Part shown: positions 60,589-64,000 of the stretch, one piece after another
Numbering within the stretch: position 1 is the stretch's first letter
Layout of the letters: every line of letters begins with the position of its first letter
NCBI GenBank assembly: GCA_950295325.1
Contig: OX485809.1
Location: forward strand, 3,472,001-3,536,000
DNA length: 64,000 nt
Reading direction: 5' to 3'
From: Polytrichum commune
Lineage: Eukaryota > Streptophyta > Polytrichopsida > Polytrichales > Polytrichaceae
Notes under the pieces: model-generated
Told to the model about the DNA's origin: nothing
Databases searched by the model: none
Seen by the model: the letters and a program-made list of their open reading frames with translations, nothing else
Program-made: the position numbers and the translations under genes

Positions 60589-61697
60589 GGGCCACTTCAC
60601 ACACAAGACTGAGAGCCCGTGACCATTACACTTCAAGCACTCTCACTTGTGAAAAAGGCGGAGCCAGTCCAAGCTTGCTTCACACTATGCTTAAAGGATC
60701 AACGGAGTACATTGTCCTCCCACTTAAGTACGCACTTCTAACCGGAGCCGTTGGTGGGCACTTACTGTAGTTGGTAGGTGCGTATTTTACTCATATAGCC
60801 AATGTTCCAGATTGGGCTACACAAAAAAAAATACCGTTTAATACCCATCTAGCTTACCCTTGAAAGAAAACATGTTAGGATGCTCACAAAGCCATTGGTT
60901 TTGTTCAATCCCCTTTCCATTGAGGCTTGATGTTGATGGACAAGCTTCAGTTGACAACCTTAGAAGAAGAACCACCTATCTATGACATTATCTAGCCTAT
61001 CGAGACATTTATTGAATCTAAAAGTGCTACCGACCTCAAAGGCTATTTAGCTCCACACAACACTATCCTCTACATCGATGACCAATTGCTTTGCTCCGAT
61101 GTTTAAACAGAAGGTGGACAAATGTATGATGAACTACGATGATCGTTTGAAACGTTTCAACTAAACGTTAACAAACTGACATTGAATGTCAAGCATGAAA
61201 AATCATGCATTTGCAGCAAATGACTCTGCATGACATGTTCAAACAATAAAATATGAACCCTAGTTTTTGTCAAAAAAATTGGGCACTTAACTAGAATGCG
61301 TACTTAAACGGGTGCGTACTTAAGCAGGAGATTATTGTAAGTGAATGCAAGATGGATGTAAGGCATGAAATGGATCGCGTTTCATGCTCACGTGGACTAT
61401 TTTCAAAAACCACCTCTTGGAGGTAAGCTTGACACAAAACTTATGGACCATGGCACTTTGATTGCTCACAACCGTTGATATGTTCTATCTTATCATGTGT
61501 GAGGACCCACATGAATAGAAACTCTTTGACATAGCATTTGGTTGAGGGCCCGGTCACATATGGCTTCACACTACACTTGAGGATCCGTGACCACAACACA
61601 TGATTTTGGAGGTGAGTTGGGACGGCCTTTGGACACTTTCTTTCGGGCTTCTCACAGTTTCATGGTCATGGCTCTTGGCTCATGTGTGAAGTGGCCC
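60589..61697 (+). mobile_element. family B MITE split by a nested insertion
   Basis: TTA target duplication on both sides. The left terminus is GGGCCACTTCACACACAAGA and the right is GGCTCATGTGTGAAGTGGCCC. Length is 1,109 because a 628-bp element sits at 60,710-61,337. Without it the copy would be about 480 bp, like the others. Confidence 0.85.
60710..61337. mobile_element. TA-target element nested inside a family B MITE
   Basis: The left end is CATTGTCCTCCCACTTAAGT and the right complement is CAATAATCTCCTGCTTAAGT, both continuing ACGCAC; TA lies on both sides. Intact family B copies read GAGTAAGTGAATG across the empty site. The interior has broken coding-like text on the plus strand (ESKSATDLKGYLAPHNTILY, MTLHDMFKQ). 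TA duplication and CA-type ends suggest the Tc1/mariner-pogo group; the family is inferred. Confidence 0.8.
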
Positions 61698-62068
61698 TTA
61701 ACCCTTAAACGACAAATTCATGGCTTGGGCGGGCAACCCCAAATTGGATCACGGCATCTTTTATGCTTGGGCATCATGAATAGTGCACTTTTTGAACTTG
61801 GGCATCATGAATGAGCCAATCAATGATGAGCTTGCAACCTCCTACAAGGTTGTGTGCAACCCCAACCTACCTACCACAATCCTTTCAAAGCACAAATCAC
61901 TCATACAAATTGTGATTTCAATTGTAAAAGTTCACTTTGTGAATGTATCATAAGAAGGTGATTAGAATGATATCAAAAAATAAGTGAAAAGTTGAGTACC
62001 GGAAGAGCTACAGAGAAGATTCTGTAGAAATCAAGCCCCTCGGGCTTGCTCTGTCGTTTAAGGGTTAA
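61698..62068. mobile_element. 371-bp element with a 17-bp terminal inverted repeat
   Basis: The left end is TTAACCCTTAAACGACA and the right TGTCGTTTAAGGGTTAA, exact inverted repeats. It directly adjoins the right TTA of the split family B MITE. No coding frame. Confidence 0.65.
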
Positions 62069-62084
62069 GCACTATCCCCGGCTA

Positions 62085-62475
62085 CGGGGAACAAGAAAAC
62101 AGTAGAACTGTGAGGCTTTGTCCTTTCTAATGAATAACTATAATTATAGTTGTACACTTTGCTCATGCCAGTCCATGACTATTTACTACACCAATAACCA
62201 ACTATAGTCAATCAAATTTTTTTTCAATACATTTTTTGGCAGGTCAAATCGTACACAACTATAGTTACGAAAGACAACTAGTTAATTAATAGTTGAGTTA
62301 GTTGGTTAGTTGTCCAAGGTATACAAGCTTTTACCATCCACGTTAAATAAGTTGGACCAAAAACAACATGAACAAGTGATGTTCAAATGTGAACACAAAG
62401 TGGTTAGGAAATTTGCTCTTAAAACATAGAAGTTGATGTATAGTCTTTGCCCTATAGATAGAGCCAATAAACAAA
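62085..62475 (+). repeat. dispersed element E, copy 2
   Basis: AACAAGAAAACAGTAGAACT, TTTGCTCATGCCAGTCCATG, AGTTGGACCAAAAACAACAT and AGTCTTTGCCCTATAGATAG match copy 3 in order. The middle is shorter than in copies 1 and 3. Confidence 0.65.
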
Positions 62476-62892
62476 GACCACTTGTAAGCCTTTCGCCCTA
62501 TCCCATAGCATCATTCACGGGACGCTTCCTTCATTAAATTATACCTTCGTCTACTAGATTTTGCAAACAATTTCCTACTTTTGCTCCTTGTATTCGGCCC
62601 TAAATATCCGGGCTTATCAACCCGGGCCTATGGAACGTATGGTAAGTTGGATTCCGGGTGTTGGAAGTTTGGATTCCGGGAACTTGGGGTCCGGCCCGGC
62701 TCCCAATGGACAATGGAACTCATTAGTTGGTACATCATTTGGCCCACCTTTTACAAACGGAAAGCCCAAATGGCGGCCATGGCTACACTATATATTGTGT
62801 GTAGTATCACCCATTCTATTTGTCTTCCTTAATAAAAAATGTAACTGCCCATTTAGTGTCACCAACACTAAAGCATACCTGCCTTTGGTATT

Positions 62893-63320
62893 GGTAACAA
62901 GAAAACGGTAGAACTGTGAGGCTTTGTCCTTCACTATGAAAGACTACAATTGTAGCTGTCCACTTTGCTCATGCCAATCCATGGTTATTCACTATACCAA
63001 ACCTTTCTTGGATTTTGGGCACCTTCTTCTCAAATGTGGGTCAAGGATTGAAGCTACTCATTTCTCACTCGAAATTTTTAAAATGAATAATCAAGAATTG
63101 CCAAAATAACTATAGTTAACTAGATTTCTTTTAATGCACTTTACGGAGCAATTATATATATATATATATATATAAAGAGAGAGTCCACATTAAATAAAGT
63201 GGACCAAAATTAACAAGAATAAGTAACGTCCAAGTGTGAACGCAAAGTGGTTAGGAAATTTGCTCTTGAAACGAAGAAGTTGATGCATAGTCTTCGTCCT
63301 ATAGACAGAGCCAACAAAAT
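62893..63320 (+). repeat. dispersed element E, copy 3
   Basis: AACAAGAAAACGGTAGAACT, CTTTGCTCATGCCAATCCAT, GGGTCAAGGATTGAAGCTAC, AGTGGACCAAAATTAACAAG and CGTCCTATAGACAGAGCCAA. It includes a TA microsatellite at 63,152-63,173. Confidence 0.7.
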
Positions 63321-63379
63321 TGGGCATCATTAAAGTAGAACTACCTTCGTCACTAAAGTAGACCTACCTTCGTCACTTA

Positions 63380-63540
63380 TTGAGTGATTTTTTCATCCAA
63401 ATTTCAATCATTCATCACAATATGCCAAACTTTGTAAAAGTAAGTTGAGGTGACTGAACTTATGAGTCCATTCATAGAGGTCATTAGAATCGTCATCACG
63501 GTGAAATAAAATACCATATGATACTAAATACACTATCTAG
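63380..63540 (+). repeat. element F fragment
   Basis: TCATCCAAATTTCAATCATT and GAAATAAAATACCATATGAT match the right half of element F. It lies directly upstream of the fuller copy. Confidence 0.5.
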
Positions 63541-63564
63541 TTGTACTTATATTGTAGTAGTGCT

Positions 63565-63945
63565 CTTTCACTACTACACTAAATGTTGTATTTAGTGTCA
63601 CCAACTCTATTTGTCTTGCTCCTTACGAATTGTAAATTGCATGTTTGGTGTCACTAACACTAATTGTTAACCTAATATTATTTGTCATTCCTCATCAAAT
63701 ATTTGGGTGTTATGGATTTGCAATATTGCAGTTAATTGGATTAGAATGTTCCAAAGTGGATTTTCATCCAAATTTCAATCCTCTATGACAAATGTATTCC
63801 ATTACAAAAAAACAAGGATGAAGAATTTACCAAACTAAAGTGGATGAAAGTAAAAGGGATGACAACACTTGTGAACTTGTTCATAAGAAGTGCCACAATG
63901 ACATAAAATACCATGTGACTTCAAGTACCATATTTAGTGTAGTGT
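63565..63945 (+). mobile_element. CACTA-like small element F, copy 2
   Basis: It begins CACTACTACACTAAATGTTG and ends ACCATATTTAGTGTAGTG, so the outermost bases are CACTAC and GTAGTG. Subterminal ACTAAATGTTGTATTTAGTG motifs recur. Length is about 380. A clean target duplication was not found, so CACTA membership is moderate. Confidence 0.55.
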
Positions 63946-63988
63946 TGCCCATAACTTAGTGAAATGCATATGGTAAATACCCCATAAA

Positions 63989-64000
63989 TACTAAGGGCCG
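63989..64000 (+). other. possible family B left terminus cut by the window edge
   Basis: The last bases read TACTAAGGGCCG. TAA-GGGCC is how intact family B copies begin. Too short to be sure. Confidence 0.2.

Overview
This window is nuclear DNA from a land plant. It is AT-rich, the genes are split by GT-AG introns, and the genes I recognise are plant families: a Di19 (drought-induced 19) zinc-finger gene and a preY/Trm112-like gene with a plant-style exon structure. I cannot name the species. The Di19 wording and the kinds of decayed transposon proteins lean slightly towards a non-flowering lineage, but this is weak inference. Most of the 64 kb is intergenic and made of small non-autonomous transposons (MITEs), foldback elements, decayed transposon genes and simple repeats. 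There is no sign of operons, CRISPR arrays, rRNA or a convincing tRNA.

Layout. 1-4.2 kb: repeats, including a CACTA-like element. 4.3-8.9 kb: an unrecognised gene of 11 inferred exons on the minus strand (about 318 residues) with an internal exon duplication. It is preceded at 9.2-9.7 kb by imperfect repeats carrying telo-box-like AAACCCTAA motifs. 10-14 kb: MITE arrays and a retroelement-like remnant. 15.06-17.18 kb: a preY/Trm112-like gene on the plus strand with an unusual C-terminal half. 18.15-18.53 kb: a single-exon, GC-richer reading frame with one C2H2-like finger. 18.5-25 kb: a dense mosaic of repeats. 25.5-28.1 kb: a complete five-exon Di19 gene on the minus strand, with one textbook AT-AC (U12-type) intron and one GC-AG intron. 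29.4-30.7 kb: a GC- and pyrimidine-rich tract, possibly promoter or leader. 31-64 kb: no intact host gene that I can support. This part holds MITEs of several superfamilies, nested insertions, two pogo/Emigrant-like elements with a transposase-tail reading frame, a 27-bp satellite, a 963-bp inverted repeat and pseudogene fragments.

Repeat families. Family A has a terminus resembling AGATAGACGTGCCTAA, is about 390 bp, and has at least 13 copies. Family B is Tourist/Harbinger-like: it begins GGGCCACTTCACAC, is about 500 bp and has TAA/TTA target duplications. The pogo/Emigrant-like pair begins CAGTCTACCCTCTATAAATG and sits at TA. Others are described in the entries. Several copies are inserted inside others, which gives a relative order of insertion.

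I did not find a new multi-gene system. The most notable items are the Di19 intron pair, the exon-module duplication in the unknown gene and its MITE-derived intron, the altered preY-like gene, and the nested or palindromic mobile elements. Exon boundaries were read by eye from splice signals and reading phase; no transcript data were available. Repeat ends without an exact terminal repeat are good to about 10-30 bases.
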